DNA from: Halichondria panicea
Taxonomy: Eukaryota; Porifera; Demospongiae; Suberitida; Halichondriidae
Reading direction: 5' to 3'
DNA length: 64,000 nucleotides
Assembly: GCF_963675165.1 (NCBI RefSeq)
Contig: NC_087380.1
Span: 4,269,803 to 4,333,802, forward strand
Shown: positions 23,501-49,037 of the stretch, piece by piece
Numbering within the stretch: the first letter of the stretch is position 1
Layout: the number at the start of each line of letters is the position of its first letter
Notes under the pieces: model-generated
What the model saw: only the letters and a program-made list of their open reading frames with translations
Database searches by the model: none
Told to the model about the DNA's origin: nothing
Program-made: the position numbers and the translations under genes

Positions 23501-26500
23501 ATTGAGACAATCAATACCTTCGCATTCGTCAGTATTGATTTCACAGAAACGACCTTCAAAACCATCGACACAAGAACACGTGAAGTTGTTCAGACGATCG
23601 TTACAAGTAGCATTATTCATGCATGGGGCTCCAATACAGTCATCGATCATCTGATCACAGAACAATCCCATGTATCCCATCTCACATTGGCACGTGAAAT
23701 TAGCCACTTCATCTACACACTGGCCATTATTACAGTTGATTTCAACACAGTCGTCGATATTCACTCCACAGAACTCTCCGGTGAATCCAATTGGACAGTT
23801 GCAGACGAATGAGTTAATTAGATCTTGGCATACTCCATCGTTGAGACAAGTGATATTAGCGCACTCGTTGATATCAATGTCACAGAAATCACCAGTGAAG
23901 CCAGGACTACACACACAAAAGAATGAGGCCACTTCATCAATGCAAGTACCATTGTTACAGTCAACTCCCACACAGTCATCTATGTCGATTTGACATGCTT
24001 CTCCACTGAATCCTTCAGAGCAAATGCACATGTAGTCAGCCACCAAGTCACGACAGGTGCCTCCATTGAAGCAAGGACTATCTAAGCACTCATTTGTACC
24101 AAACTCACACACTTGACCTGTGAAACCTGGGGCACACTCGCACCTGAAATCGTTGCCAATGTCGATGCAGTTGCCTCCATTGAGGCAAATATCAAAACTA
24201 CAATCATCAAATTCATTGATTTCACAAAGATCACCAGCAAAACCAGGAGCACAGTTACAAATGAATGTCGCAATACCATCGTCACATGTTGCCCCATTTT
24301 GGCATTGATTAGGCTCACAGTCATTAATGTTCACAGCGCAATTGTCTCCAGTAAAACCAGCTGCACACTGACACTCAAACGTTTCAGATCCAGATGGACC
24401 ATTTATACAACTAGCATCATTTAAGCATGGTGAAGAAAAGCATGGGTTTAGATTAACATCACAAAGACGACCGGTGAAATCATTGCCGCAATTGCAAGTG
24501 AAGTTGAGAAAAGCATCCACACATAGACCACCATTCATACATGGATTCTCAAGGCATTCATTTGTTGGTAGATCACAAAGGACTCCAGTGAAGCCCGGAG
24601 AGCACTCACATCTGAAATCTGGTCCAAAGTCTACACAAGTGGCACCATTGAAGCAAAGAGAAGGATTACAGTCATCAAAGCTATTGAATTCACAGTTAAT
24701 CCCAGTGAAACCGTCAGAACACGAGCAAGAGAAACTACCAATGGAGTTATTACATGAGCCTCCATTTTGACAAGGGTTGCTATTGCATTCATTTATGTCA
24801 CCCTCACACATGATCCCCTCAAACCCAGGCAAGCATTCACACTCCACCATACCGATAGTCAAATTCTGAGTGCAAGTGGCATCATTCACGCAAGGTTGGG
24901 GGTCGCACAAATTGACATCAATCCCACAGTTCTTGCCATCATATCCTACTTCGCAATCACATCGATAGTCAGCAACTAGATCTACACAAGTTCCATTATT
25001 CATGCAAGGTGAAGGTAAGCAATCATTGACGTTTATTTGGCACTCTGTGCCGCTAAATCCATTAGGGCACATGCATTCATAGCCATCGATCAAATCAATA
25101 CATATTCCATCGTTTAGGCAGGGTAGTGAAGAGCATTCATCGATGTTGGTACTGCAATTTGTTCCTGTGAAACCACGCACACATTCACATCTATAATCAC
25201 GTGGCATACTGATGCACGTGCCATTGTTAAAGCAGGGTTCTCTCTGACAGAAGTCAATCTCCAATTCACATAAGAATCCAGTATAGCCGAATTCGCACTC
25301 ACACATAAAACCTCCGTCTGTCTCCACACATGTGGCATTGTTGAAGCAAGGATCACTGTCGCAAGCTCCTACTTCAACTTCACATAGCTGACCAGTAAAA
25401 GGTTCGAAACAAGTACAGCTGGCTCCATCGATACTATTGGTACACATACCATTATTCAAACAAGGGGAAGCATCACAGAAATCGATTTCAATGTCACAAA
25501 GTTCTCCAGTAAAAGCAAATGGGCACATACAGTTAAAATTGTTTGTTCCGTCAATGCAAACTGCAAGCCCGAAGCATGGTGCATCCTGACAATCATCGAT
25601 ATTGATCCCACATTGCACACCTGTGAAACCTGTAGCACACATACAATCAAAGCTTCCAATATTGTCGACACAAGTACCGTTGTTAGCACACGGCTCACCA
25701 ATACAGTCGGGAATATTGATATCACAAATTTCCCCAGTTAGACCGAGATCACAAATGCATGTAAAAGAGTCAACACCATCAACACATATTCCTTGATTAC
25801 TGCACGGATTTGGCTCACAATCATTGATGTTTGTTTCACAATTCATACCAGAAAACCCAGCTTTACACTCACAACTGTATGCCGCTACTAAGTCAGTACA
25901 AGTAGCGTTATTCTGGCAGGGAGATGGGACACAATCATCGATATTCATCTCACAGTCTCTCCCAGAGAAGCCTTCTCGACAGTTGCAAGAGTAAGAGTTC
26001 AATTCATCAACGCAGGTCGCTCCATTCAAGCACATATTTGGTTCACATTCGTTTATCTCTACATCACACGTGATTCCAGTTATTCCAGGTGGACACACAC
26101 ACTCATAGCTACTACTACCACTGTTGATACAAGTAGCATTGTTCTGACAGGGCTGCAAATCACAGGGTTGTAACTCAACGGTGCAGTTTCCACCAGTGAA
26201 ACGATCATGACAAACACATTCATAGTCAGTGTTAGATAAAAGCAAGCACGTACCGTTATTAGCACAGGGCTCAAGGAAACAAGGATGAGAAGTGCTGGGT
26301 ATGGAACAAAATTGGCCCATAAAAGTAGTTGTACACTCACATATGAATTCAGCAATGCCATCAATACACACCCCATCATTTTCACAATCAACAGAGGCAC
26401 AATCATCAATGTTTCGTTGGCAGATGTCACCGGTAAAACCATTTCGACAAAAACACCGCCTCTGCCCATTACTCTGCTCAACACATAAAGCATTGTTCTC

Positions 26501-28980
26501 ACATGGATTAAGAGCACACAGATCGATATCAGTCTCACATCTATCCCCGGAGTAGCCTGGGAGACACTCACAAGCAAAACTGTTTATCATGTCTACACAA
26601 GTACCATTATTGAAGCAAGGGAAGCCCATGCATTCATCAATCTCAATCTCACACTGAGACCCAGTAAAACCAGCAGGGCAGTCACAACTGAGCAAACGTG
26701 TACTATTAGCCGTGATTACTCTGCATATTCCATTGTTTAAGCAGCTATCTTCTTCAGGTGTGCATTCGGTTTGAAATTCACAAAGTATTCCTGCAAATCC
26801 TTGAACACATTCGCATCTGAAGCTATTGAGCTCATCCACACAGCTACCATTGTTTTGGCAAACCACTGATGAGCAATCGTTGATATTAATGTCACAATTT
26901 TCACCAGTATGACCTTCCAAGCATGAGCAAGTATAACCATTCACAAGATCATTACAAGTTCCATTAACACATGGTTGACCAGCACAATCATCAATGTTTG
27001 TCTGACACTGACGTCCAGTGTACCCAGCAGGGCAATCGCACATGAATGTGAATACACCGTGAGTGCAGTTACCATTTATGCAAGGACCTTCAAAGCATGC
27101 ATCTGTGTGGGAACATATTATAGATGGTATAAACTAGGAACACAAAACTCAATCCTGCTACATATACATTACAGCTTCTTAGGTGGTTTCCATTGCAATG
27201 GTATCACGAAAATAATGAGGAACGTGATTCAAACACACAACCTTCTGATCTGGAGTCACATGGGCTACATTAATTGTGCCACAGAGTCAGCTACAACATG
27301 ACATGGTTAGAGCAGCACAGTTACAATGTACTGCATAGCGCCAAATTTTCGAAGACCGGATTTTATTTTCGAGGATAGCCCCTTACACTATACCGGAAGT
27401 ATACATGATTTTAAATTCCAAGTCGCATAATTTTGAGGTTCAGGTTAATCCACGAAAACTGCAAACATTATATATATGTGCCTTGAAAATTTGTGCTAGA
27501 TAAAAATTATGGTAAATTCCTTCTACTTGTTTGAAACTATTTAGTATGAATTTTTTATTAGTGCAACATTTCAAATGCCACCCAAAACAGGAATGAATAT
27601 ATACACAGAAACTATAACCACATTCATGGACATGACCACCCAATGTGCATGCATTGCCATGGCTGTCATTAATTAAAGTGATATAGAAGCAAACTAGGCA
27701 ATTAAGAAAGTGATTTGCAATTCAATAAACTAAGGCGAAATATTTATGATTGGAGCGTCACCAGTATACTATATCAGTGGCGGATCCAGTGCAGGGCACA
27801 AGGGGCATGTGCCCCCCCCTTTCTGACCAGCTCGAATAAAACTAGCTCACGAAGTGGGTGTGGCTTAGAGCAGCCAGGAGCAGCAATCATGCAGAATAGC
27901 AGACAATCTCTAGTTGTAGACTTTTGAAGCTGAAGAGCAAGATGATTTCATCCATTTCTGCTATCTCCTGCTACTATGTATGTGTCATACTGCCATCAAT
28001 CAATCCATGATCAGAAAAGCTACACTGATTGGGCTTTAAAAAAACTGTTGACCTTTTTTTTAGTAAACATTTTCTTCAAACTGCCCCCCTTTTCAAAATT
28101 CCTGGATCCACCCCTATATATTATATAGGCCACCAGTTGGTTGCAAGAATAAAGTCTTCTACCCCCCCCCCCCCCAATTAAATTCTGCACTCTGTGTAGT
28201 CAGAATCAAAAATTTTAACTATAAGTGTGCATGGTCTATGTAGATCATACTGAGTGACTCTACGACCAGTGACCATGAACAGGTCACCCATATATATAGT
28301 AACTTAAAGCACAATTAACTTGCAGATCTATGCTATAATTATGAGTTGTAACTTTAGCTACTGGTACTCATTATGCTACTCAAAAGCTTCTAGTGATCAC
28401 CGAAGCTTGCTCACCTGAACATGTGTCGGCGATATCAATACAGCAGTCACCCCTAGAGTAGCATTGGTGGTCACATGAACATCCCGAAGCTAATTGACAG
28501 CCGTTAAAAAAACAGCAACCAGTGAACCCAGCATCTCCACAAGAGAGGTCGTCAGCTGCTTGAACTTGACCTGTGGAAGGACCAACATAATTTGGAATAT
28601 CTGCACGACTGTTGCCATGTTGCAAGAAGTAATACATCTACTTTACAAGCTAAGGCTATTGCAGCAAGGTGAACGAGCTCCTTGGTGAGGAATACTGAGG
28701 AATACTATGACACCACCAGTATGCAGTCAATCACTGCTGTGCTGTACCCATACAAGTAGGTGAGGAGATGGCTTAGTGGATAGGTATATAGACACTCCTT
28801 GGCCCTCTAATTACCGCAGATGCCTCAATCTTAGGGCAAATGTTTGAGACCCTCCCCCTTTTAGTTTATGTATGCAAAAAACAGCAATATTATTTTCTTA
28901 CCTCTCACAACTATTGCAGCTGCAAATAAGCAAAACAGTACCAGTGCTAAATATCTCAAAGGCGCTTTTCTTCTCTCCAT
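14542..28980 (-). CDS. giant secreted SMB-EGF(60)-LamG/EGF protein, Eyes shut/Crumbs-like
   Basis: Thirteen exons close in frame to 3761 residues: 28902-28980, 28415-28570, 20194-27102, 19432-20055, 18332-19081, 17437-18216, 16889-17352, 16425-16602, 15475-16339, 15337-15421, 15157-15212, 14837-15039 and 14542-14678. Exon 1 encodes a signal peptide (MERRKAPLRYLALVLFCLFAAA). Exon 2 encodes a Cys-rich somatomedin B domain. Exon 3 encodes 60 EGF repeats, many with the calcium-binding/hydroxylation pattern (NIDDC, DINEC). Exons 4-13 carry six laminin G domains with eight interspersed EGFs (1, 2, 2, 1, 2, 0). The chain ends ...GQLVTPCNS and stop just after the last LamG. There is no transmembrane segment or Crumbs PDZ tail, so the product should be secreted matrix. 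EGF blocks followed by LamG/EGF alternation match Eyes shut, but the N-terminal SMB is not part of that family as I know it, so orthology is uncertain. Junctions are phase 1 except within LamG domains. Confidence 0.88.
20715..23984 (-). repeat. 564-bp tandem array encoding five-EGF units
   Basis: Inside exon 3 of the EGF/LamG gene, a 564-bp unit (188 codons, five EGFs starting DDCVGVDC, NECANITC, DDCV(G/E)INC, DDCIGAPC, DECEGI(D/A)C) is repeated five times plus a four-EGF partial copy. Equivalent positions are spaced exactly 564 bp apart (for example 21224, 21788, 22352, 22916, 23480). Variants alternate: VDEVAN with ECEGIDC and VDGVAN with ECEGIAC occur in every second copy, which points to duplication of a two-unit (1128 bp) block. 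The most N-terminal and the partial copy are more diverged. Confidence 0.95.
27331..27499. mobile_element. degraded CCGTATAGCG-family MITE
   Basis: Starts CTGCATAGCGCCAAATTTTCGA after TA and ends GAAAATTTGTGCTAGA. It keeps the inner CCGGAAGTATACA and AATCCACGAAAA blocks seen in the copies at 39247 and 39480. It lies in the intron between the SMB and EGF exons. Confidence 0.6.
27775..28115. mobile_element. hAT-like MITE
   Basis: Ends read CAGTGGCGGATCCAG on the left and CTGGATCCACCCCTA on the right. This is a 15-bp imperfect terminal inverted repeat of the CAGTGGCGGATCC type common in hAT elements (established knowledge of that superfamily). C-rich blocks lie just inside both ends. A clean 8-bp target duplication is not visible. 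No transposase is present. Confidence 0.6.
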
Positions 28981-29216
28981 TATACAGCACCCTAAGTCAC
29001 ACATAGAATTGGTTAAATCTTGCAGAGAACTAAGACTAGCTACTCCCACTTTCCCAGCTACGCCCACTTTCTCTGGCATCAACCTATGAATCGAGTCTAA
29101 AATCGTTTTCCTAATAATTATCATACCAACACGTCTAAGTACTTATAGACTAGTATATCAATGATGAGATAAAAGTTGTCGAAACAGAACAGAACAGACA
29201 CATGCAAGAGAACTGA

Positions 29217-30212
29217 TTAAAAGTTTCCACTTGACCAGTCCCACTCATCTTCATGGCCAAAGAACACGAAGTATGAGTAAACAGTTCCGAAGGCAAAGAT
29301 GTTGGCACCTGCTATCATTGCTCCAGCTGCCGGTTGTATCTGAAAAGGAAAACATTCGATATAGCAATTATACTGATAACATGAATAGTGGGGCAAAACT
29401 GTGACAGGGTTAATGTGCTATAAGTACAGTAGGAATTATTATCATTGAATGAAGTCGCACCGTGATCATGTTAATGGCAATGAAGGTAGAAAACTTTCTG
29501 ATTCCAGTACAATATTATACTGGCTAGTAATTGGTGACGAAAAAGGAACTCTAAAAAACCTCCCTAAGAAAACCTACCACACTCTGCCTTGCTAGTACCA
29601 GTGGTAGGCCAAAGCCTGATACCACTATACATGCTGACAGGAAATAACTAATGTCCAACAGAATGGAGAGACTCTCAGAGGAGAAAGCATCTCGACTCTT
29701 ACAACACCGAGCGAGTCCCAGTGGGATTGGAGACATCATATATAGCAGTACTGTGAGGGGCAATGACATAGTAATCATGTGACATGACAGCATGCCAAAA
29801 AGTAAATACCCATAAACATAAAACCATACACCTTCATTAAAAGTACGGAACATTCACACTCACTCACACTCTATTGCATGCTGTAGATATGGAGGTCGTA
29901 CAAAATGGACTCGTATATACTTTTGAACACAAGCTCATTGGTGATTGAGCATGTGATGGTCACTCAAAATTGTCAACCGCACTAACAAACTTACTCATGA
30001 ATACTCCCCACCAATTGTAGCCGAGAAGGCCTGGTTTTTCTCCAGGGAAAGTTACCGCACAGCCAACAAATAATAACAACACACCAATGGCTGCTGTAAA
30101 TGCCATGGTAATCAATCTGTAACAGAAAAAGTATGACAGCTTGAAGACTCTATCTTCTAAGGACTCAAACAAGCAACAGAACCTACGTGGCAAGAGTTTT
30201 GTTACACTCCAT
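29217..30212 (-). CDS. LEPROT: LEPROT/VPS55-family endosomal membrane protein
   Basis: Four exons (30187-30212, 29995-30116, 29578-29750, 29217-29339) join in frame to 147 residues; human LEPROT is 131. Family marks are visible: LLLFVGCAV in the first membrane segment, LLYMMSPIPLGLARRC-type sequence in the second, the IVVSGFGLPLVLAR signature in the third, and a C-terminal FVFFGHEDEWDW that matches the acidic/aromatic tail of LEPROT/LEPROTL1. Four hydrophobic segments are present. The family acts in endosome-to-vacuole/lysosome sorting and down-regulates surface receptors. The ATG in a 26-nt first exon was chosen because its phase-2 junction gives MECNKTLATLITMAF, in register with the family N-terminus. 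Only 247 bp separate this ATG from that of PRMT3 on the other strand. I cannot tell LEPROT from LEPROTL1. Confidence 0.9.
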
Positions 30213-30459
30213 CTCGTTGATCCACACCAGAATAAGTAGAAGTAACAATATCTTGAGAACAACAAAACACCAGAATTGATGACTCAGCAAGATGTCACAC
30301 ACAACATGACCTTCGGACCTAGTTCTCCCACCCAACAGCCACGTGGAGTCCAGGTAGCTAGCTAGCTATACCTAAATTTCTACGTACGTAGAACTTTTGT
30401 GCTATTCTCGGAAGTCTTGGGAAAGCTGCTCATCTCTACATGCAGCATCTGCTTTTACA
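30213..30459. promoter_or_regulatory. shared head-to-head promoter region LEPROT/PRMT3
   Basis: 247 bp between the divergent start codons. No TATA box is obvious. The GCTA run near 30357-30368 and ACGTACGTAG just after it are simple sequence. Position is the only evidence for promoter function. Confidence 0.5.
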
Positions 30460-44565
<14,106 letters not shown>

Positions 44566-44818
44566 TTCTCCGGATATATATAAGCACTTTATACGATAGC
44601 TATGTATTTAACTTTAACAGATTTTCTGTGCCAGCCCATTGATTTTTCTGTTCTTGATAACAAATGTGCAAGAGTCATGCAGTTTAACATCACATTTATA
44701 TTATCAAAATTAGTTTCGCATATATAGCTCGGTCATGTAAAAGTATAATTTATGTGTTAAAAAAGTATTTTTCTATTACAGTAGCTATACGGTCCATGCA
44801 ATGGGTTCAAGGTCTCAG

Positions 44819-46025
44819 TCACATACTCCATATGCAGCCAACAGCCATGATCAGTAGAACAAGTGTGGACACTTGTGTTACAGAAGCACCATTTCCTATA
44901 ATTATACAAAAACACGCCATTTATATATGCATGTTGATAAGTACAGGTGTATCTGTGATTAAATTCTGAACCTATATTCGGTAAACCACGCCTACATTTT
45001 CGTGGTTAAAATTTTTGTCAAGGTCAGTTTGCCCACGAAAAACAAAATTACTGTGTGCGGCTTGCTCTAAATGTTGCTCCTTAATTTTGATTTTGTATTG
45101 CCTCAGCATGTCCAAGTTATTTCTCAAACCCCTGGTATATTATTTATACACTTACCAGTTGTACAATTCACACCAGCATCTAAGTTGTGAGTGCAACCCT
45201 CGACATGTGTAGCTCGGGAACAGTCAGCCAATTGATTTTCATCTCCGGTGCACTGAACATCGTCAAACACTATTGGAACTTCAGCGGGCAATGGCATCGA
45301 GTTGATGCTTAGAACCATGGGAGCTACAAGTAAATGTTCATGTCAATAATGATCACTGAAACGTATATTAAACTATGCATAATTATGTTTGTTGTGGTTC
45401 TATATTAGCATATTTGTGGACTGGTATTTAATTATATGGCTAGCTCTATGCATGATGTTCAGAATCAAGGAAAACCCACTAAAGAAACAACAACTTTTCC
45501 CCCCTGTATCTACATGTATATGTGAATCTGCTCACGCAGGAAAAAAGGCAATATCGTACTTGAAGTTTCCAGCCCAAGTTGTTGACACACAATACTTGCA
45601 TCCCTGTTGTCCCGGCTAGTGCCACAAACAGTACCCCATCGACCACCAACACAAATCTCCACAAGACCCTCTGTTGCATTGTTCCCCATGGTATCTAGAA
45701 TCCGCACTTGATTGTTCTCACATTCTGTGTCAATTGCATATGTATGACTGTCTTATTTATTACATATACTGGACCATACAGAGGCAATATAGAAGTTCTA
45801 TTCTAAGAGTCAGAAATTTCTAGGAGGAATTTTCCTTCGAATAGTCTTAGCTATTCATGCTGCCATGGCTATAAACTTAAACACTGACACATACATGACT
45901 CTGTTTACCTGTTTGCTGTATACAGATTAGACCGACTTCTTCTGTTGGGATGTCATTGTGAGTGCAGTTGAGAATATTCGTTTCATTTCCAATACATGCA
46001 ACATTGGAAATTGCATTGGACTCGA
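44819..46025 (-). CDS. SRCR-domain cell-surface protein, 3' part only
   Basis: Four exons join in frame, all with phase-1 junctions: 45909-46025, 45560-45724, 45156-45323 and 44819-44895. The first encodes the C-terminal half of one scavenger receptor Cys-rich domain (ISNVACIGNETNILNC). The next two encode a complete group A-like SRCR split by an intron in its middle (VRILD..., EGLVEICVGGRWGTVCG, then VPIVFDDVQCTGDENQLADC and NLDAGVNC). The last encodes a short hydrophobic C-terminus (VSTLVLLIMAVGCIWSM and stop), which could be a GPI-attachment signal or a membrane anchor without a tail. The upstream exons, needed for the first half of the earlier SRCR domain, were not found up to 49 kb. SRCR gene families are large in sponges; ligand unknown. 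Confidence 0.72.
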
Positions 46026-46473
46026 CTCAAAGAAGACGTAAGGTACAGCAACTGTGTAGAAAAATTGATTACAGCATGAGTGTCATACTTTACGCAGCTT
46101 GTGCAACTGTTAATGTGAATTAAGTGTGTTGCAGCTTGCATTAGGATGCATACACTAATCTTTCCAAAAACCATGTGAAAAATTGCTAGGATTGGCTGGG
46201 GAAAGAACCACTTTGAGTTTGAATGCAGCAAAATTAATGCATCATTATTAGTAGCTTTATGTTATGTATAGCTTTGGCATCAGCACCCGCGGTGCTTTCA
46301 TTTACACGGCTTCCCAAGATAGGTGTCGTGTTTCAAGTACATGGGAGGCCTATATGGTGCATGGCCAGTTCATAGCATTAATAGCATATCTGAGAATGGA
46401 GACCTGAATAAAAATAAAAGGAGCTTTCAAGTTTTTTTCATGTATAGCACTGGCACTAGATCTATACCGTATA

Positions 46474-46904
46474 CAGTAGACTCTCGTTAATCTGGTCACC
46501 CTTGGGACCATGCAGCTTGGCCGGAATAGCGAGGTGGCTGCAGCTCAGGAAATAGCCGCGGCTTAGAAACGACCTTACCTCGAATCTAATGACTACTTTT
46601 GCGGTTCTTGTCCCGAGGATAATGTAGGATAATGAATCATTCTGTTCTCTATTTAAGTGTAATCCGATTTTATTTGCTAAACCACACCCAAAACGTCATA
46701 TCCGGCCGTAATATACGTATAAAATTACATTGAAAACCTTGTTTGGGACAGCCAGCACTGGCCGGTTAACGGAATAGCGAGTGGCCGTGCTTCAGGGTGA
46801 GTTTTGTGCAGTAAACATATAGCTAGCATTCCGTGCCAAGCCAAATGGTCGGTATATCGAGGTGGCCCCGTACTTCAGAGAGCCGGAATAGTGAGAGTCT
46901 ACTG
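46474..46904. mobile_element. pogo/Tigger-like MITE, copy B (431 bp, TA target duplication)
   Basis: Ends CAGTAGACTCTCGTTAATCTGG and CCGGAATAGTGAGAGTCTACTG form a roughly 22-bp imperfect terminal inverted repeat. TA flanks both sides (46472-46473 and 46905-46906). The end sequence resembles the CAGT...CTCGTTAATCCGG type of pogo/Tigger elements (family knowledge). No transposase is present. Confidence 0.85.
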
Positions 46905-47132
46905 TATACTAAGCACCACTTTTAATAAATTATTACGTTTGCGTGACTAGTGTATACTCCAGAAGGAGGCGAAAGGATACACTTGACCTTATAGGCACTA
47001 ACAAAAGTGCATGAAGGTGAATAAATTACTTCATACAACCCATTGTTGTGGAGCATGTCATACTATGTGTGTAAAACGCCCACATCTCAAGTGGCTCTAC
47101 GTTAATTATATGTTGCGCAAGCACATGCGGTA

Positions 47133-47318
47133 CCTTATGTAGCGGGTATAATTATTTCGAGGGTATTGTGTTTTTCGCTGATTACGCAACATTTATACCC
47201 ACGAATGTGCATTCATGCATGCGCCAACATGTATGCAAAAAAGTTGATTGTCTATGAAAATTAATTCTGCAAAATCTTTCTAACAGTTTATACCCTCGAA
47301 ATATACCCGCTATTACGG
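47133..47318. mobile_element. CCGTATAG-family MITE, GGGTA subfamily
   Basis: Begins CCTTATGTAGCGGGTATAATTATTTCGAGG after TA and ends CCCTCGAAATATACCCGCTATTACGG. Inverted arms of about 30 bp. No coding potential. Confidence 0.7.
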
Positions 47319-48756
47319 TGTTGTACACGCCCATTCATGTGACGGAAACATTTTATATTTGCTGTGTGTTGGGCGTATCTTCTGAAGATATGTTTGTAGA
47401 AAGAAAAAATCCTTTCCACGAATGTTACTTATTACTAATTTTATTAGTGTACTTTAATAGTCAGCCAGACAAAGCATGCACTAAAATATGGCATTATTTC
47501 TGTACGCTATCATTTTTGGACTATCATAGCACACATACATACATACACATCCCAACAGTCTGCCAATTACAACCTATAATGATTGTAATAATCAATAACT
47601 CTGTAGGTGTCCTGCTGTTTTGGTCAATTATACAGAAAATGAAAACGCAATTTTGCCTGAGGCTATAATCAGCTCAAGCAATTAGCCACTGATTACACTC
47701 GGCAAAAACATACGACGTGGGCGGATAATTATTGGACTAATTGCTAGAGCTGCACCGCGCCTGTTGTACCTTTTCTGTAATTAATGTGTTGCACTATGCT
47801 ACTGTTTACACAAGAATACATAACTATGGCAACCATATATATAATGGCAATGGTTATGCGTATAGCGCTAAGATACAGACTGTGCAACTCAACCATGCAG
47901 GCACGGAGATGCATGATAAACATAGTATATAGAGGAACATCTTCATCGCCAAAACAGACTAGACACACCAAATATGATACTATAAAGCACCAATAATACT
48001 TACATAGCTACCTAATTACATTTCTATAGCCAGTAAGCTCTATAGCTACACTACAGTGACACTCTATAGCTACTTGATAGGTCAGCTGCATCAATAATGC
48101 CTCCATGTCTCACAAATCGTAATTATGTTATTAGATACCTCAGAGTAGATCCCCCCCCACAATTGTGTTTTCAAGTTTCACCTTGTAAAACGTATTTCCT
48201 TGTTTACATAAACTTTGACAGGTTAGTATTGAGCACACTTCCGGCTCTCTCCAAATGTATTACATGCGTAGGTATTCCCACTATCATCAATGGGTAAGCA
48301 ACTTCCTGCAGTTAAATTTGATATTGCAGTCCCTGGCTTTTGGCTCTAGTGATCCAATGATAATAAGCCCTCCACATGCAGTCAAAAGTACGGTTAGATT
48401 CTTCTAAATGTTTTTTTATTAATTAATACGTATGTATGTATAGCAGATGTGACTTCTTTTATCTTTGGCACAATACCTATACGTTATGATGTATGCATGG
48501 GTGCATCAACGGGATTGCCAGTGCATGTGCATTGACTCCATTGAGTGTACATAATTATGCACATGATGATTATTATACTATTTATTCAGCTTACCTCGAA
48601 TTAAGTGGTATACACACACTTAGCTATAGTTTAGTGTTGTTATAAAGGTTTTATTGCTGATCATAAAAAAATTATGAAGCAGTTTAAAACGTGTCAAGCT
48701 AGCTAGCTTCAAGCTGCATTTTTAATGACTTGAATGATGATGAATCATAATAAAAA

Positions 48757-48877
48757 AAAGTGTGCAATAAAAACTTACTGAACTTATTGCACACTTAACT
48801 GTGCAATAGGACATAAGTACAGTCACATGGCTGCAATTGATAAATGTCATTGGCTTGGTCATGCAGTGATCAGCAAT
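48757..48877. repeat. dispersed hairpin repeat, copy B
   Basis: Aligns with 606-726. Here the inverted pair is a perfect 13-bp hairpin (AAGTGTGCAATAA and TTATTGCACACTT), followed by the shared GTCACATGGCT...TTGGCT...CAGTGATCAGCA tail. Confidence 0.65.
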
Positions 48878-49037
48878 AATCCCTGACATTGCACTAAAGA
48901 TTACAGGAAATGAATAATTATATACCACAATTGGCTATATAAATGGGGACAAATGCAATCAAATATTGTAGAAATTACGCTAAATCCTTTCTGAGTTCTA
49001 CCCAAATCCAAATTTGTTAACCTGTGCCATTTGTACC

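Larger units (their letters stand above)
27103..28414. other. intron 2 of the EGF/LamG gene
   Basis: A 1.3 kb intron between the SMB exon and the EGF exon. It holds two transposon relics (27331-27499 and 27775-28115) and a C-run near 28163-28176. I see no further exon, and the phase-1 junction across it is intact. Confidence 0.6.
46026..49037. other. gap with transposon relics and no recognised exons
   Basis: Three kilobases between the SRCR exons and the small secreted protein gene. It holds the pogo-like MITE (46474-46904), a CCGTATAG-family MITE (47133-47318) and the hairpin repeat copy at 48757-48877. The 5' exons of the SRCR gene should lie here or have been lost, but none shows a readable SRCR half-domain. 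Other short open frames look random. Confidence 0.5.

Noticed and set aside
20194..27102. Regularly spaced repeats and many open frames on the plus strand opposite the EGF exon
   Set aside because: They are antisense shadows of the EGF codons; the 564-bp period is explained by five EGF repeats. Not a CRISPR array and not separate genes.
28981..29124. Upstream in-frame extension (about 48 codons) before the signal peptide of the EGF/LamG gene
   Set aside because: A start at 29124 would bury the signal peptide behind a 48-residue leader; the ATG at 28980 places it at the N-terminus.
45909..46040. Apparent frameshift in the SRCR exon caused by a GAGTCGAGTC duplication
   Set aside because: Using the acceptor TTTGAG at 46026-46027 gives the right phase without any frameshift, so a pseudogene call is not needed.
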